A stretch of 32,322 nt of DNA from Halieaceae bacterium UBA6060 (GTDB taxonomy: Bacteria > Pseudomonadota > Gammaproteobacteria > Pseudomonadales > Halieaceae), in the NCBI GenBank assembly GCA_002428935.1, contig DIYG01000076.1, positions 1-32,322 on the forward strand, written 5' to 3'. The notes beneath the pieces were generated by a model. The model ran no database searches and was not told the origin of the DNA. It worked only from the letters and a program-made list of their open reading frames with translations. Positions within the stretch are counted from its first letter, which is position 1. Every line of letters begins with the position of its first letter. Position numbers and translations under genes: made by a program. This document shows, piece by piece, positions 31,751 through 32,322 of this stretch.

Positions 31751-32322
31751 GCGCCACTGCTACCGCAACGAACAATACGCCCGAACGTGACATCAAGGTC
31801 GCAGCGACCCGGGCCGGGCAACGAATCGCACCGACCTGGCCTCTGGACCAGCTCATCGCCGTCAACCCCTGGTGGGAGATGCGCCATGAGCCCATTGAAA
31901 CTGTGGCGGCGCGTATCGCCCTCCTCGGTCACGCAAACGGTCATATGCCCCGCAGCTGGTTCCGGGAGCATTATCCAGAGCAGATAAGTCGTGAGGCGCT
32001 GGAAGCCGCCACGGCGGAAGCTACCGCGGGATTCAGTGTCGAAGACCTCATTACCTGGCTAGACGGTGAGGATCACCTTGTTCACTGGCGAAACTTTAGC
32101 GATCAGGCCGATGCCCAACGGGACCTGGAACGCAATGTGAGCTGGCACGACGAAATCATTCATCAGATCAGTCAGTTCTGCGCCAGCTTTTACAGCGCCG
32201 GCACGCCCCTACCCGCCGAGCCCGATCGATGCCTTTACGAGGCGTGGTTGGATAACGTTCGAAACGACCGTGGCATCGAAATCATGATGGGTGCCACGGG
32301 ACTGCACCAACAGTTTGAAGCC
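31747..32322 (+). CDS. dabA: DabA-like inorganic carbon uptake subunit (DUF2309), partial
   Basis: The first 192 residues; the gene runs off the right edge. The block IAPTWPLDQLIAVNPWWEM (about 27-45) is the conserved N-terminal DUF2309 signature, and MPRSWFREHY follows. Full DabA proteins are usually 800 residues or more and carry a beta-carbonic-anhydrase-like zinc site further downstream, so those catalytic residues cannot be checked here. The start overlaps the dabB stop (ATGA at 31747-31750), indicating translational coupling. It is predicted to sit at the cytoplasmic face with DabB. Confidence 0.9.
   Translation, partial: MSATATATNNTPERDIKVAATRAGQRIAPTWPLDQLIAVNPWWEMRHEPIETVAARIALLGHANGHMPRSWFREHYPEQISREALEAATAEATAGFSVEDLITWLDGEDHLVHWRNFSDQADAQRDLERNVSWHDEIIHQISQFCASFYSAGTPLPAEPDRCLYEAWLDNVRNDRGIEIMMGATGLHQQFEA

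Overview
The window looks like chromosomal DNA from a moderately GC-rich, probably marine gammaproteobacterium. I base this on the tmRNA with an ANDDNY...ALAA-type tag, two large TonB-dependent receptors, many exported hydrolases and peptidases (sulfatase, PhoD, S9, M1, asparaginase), and a cold-shock gene. A Halieaceae/Cellvibrionales-like host is my guess; nothing here proves it. I see no transposase, integrase, CRISPR array, rRNA or ordinary tRNA gene.

Layout. 1-1.6 kb: a coupled DUF924 + SnoaL-like pair facing a DUF1761 membrane protein. 1.8-2.2 kb: ssrA (tmRNA) with a strong terminator, convergent with a Tat-exported PhoD-type phosphatase (2.2-3.8 kb). 3.9-10.1 kb: a TonB receptor, an exported sulfatase and a Tat-exported nucleoside hydrolase in series, convergent with a second exported nucleoside hydrolase; this reads as a scavenging cassette. 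10.2-14.0 kb: a zinc-free quinone oxidoreductase / enoyl-CoA hydratase / short-chain dehydrogenase operon divergent from a LysR regulator. 14.1-20.4 kb: a minus-strand run of exported enzymes (DPP-IV-like S9 peptidase, periplasmic beta-carbonic anhydrase, type II asparaginase, M1 lipoprotein aminopeptidase). 20.5-22.5 kb: an MFS transporter and an AsmA-like protein.

22.7-29.1 kb is the most system-like block. An exported glycerophosphodiester phosphodiesterase is translationally coupled to a TonB receptor of the Xanthomonas/Caulobacter type. Both are divergent from a ROK-type repressor followed by a GPH-like sugar symporter. The divergent region carries two near-identical 11-bp palindromes 53 bp apart. 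I infer a regulated outer-membrane-to-cytoplasm uptake route for a glycerophosphodiester or glycerophosphoglycoside.

29.1-32.3 kb: a long leader and a cold-shock protein gene with terminator, a decayed C-terminal gene fragment, then the start of a dabB-dabA operon for energy-coupled inorganic carbon uptake. dabA runs off the right edge. Together with the periplasmic carbonic anhydrase this points to active handling of CO2/bicarbonate.
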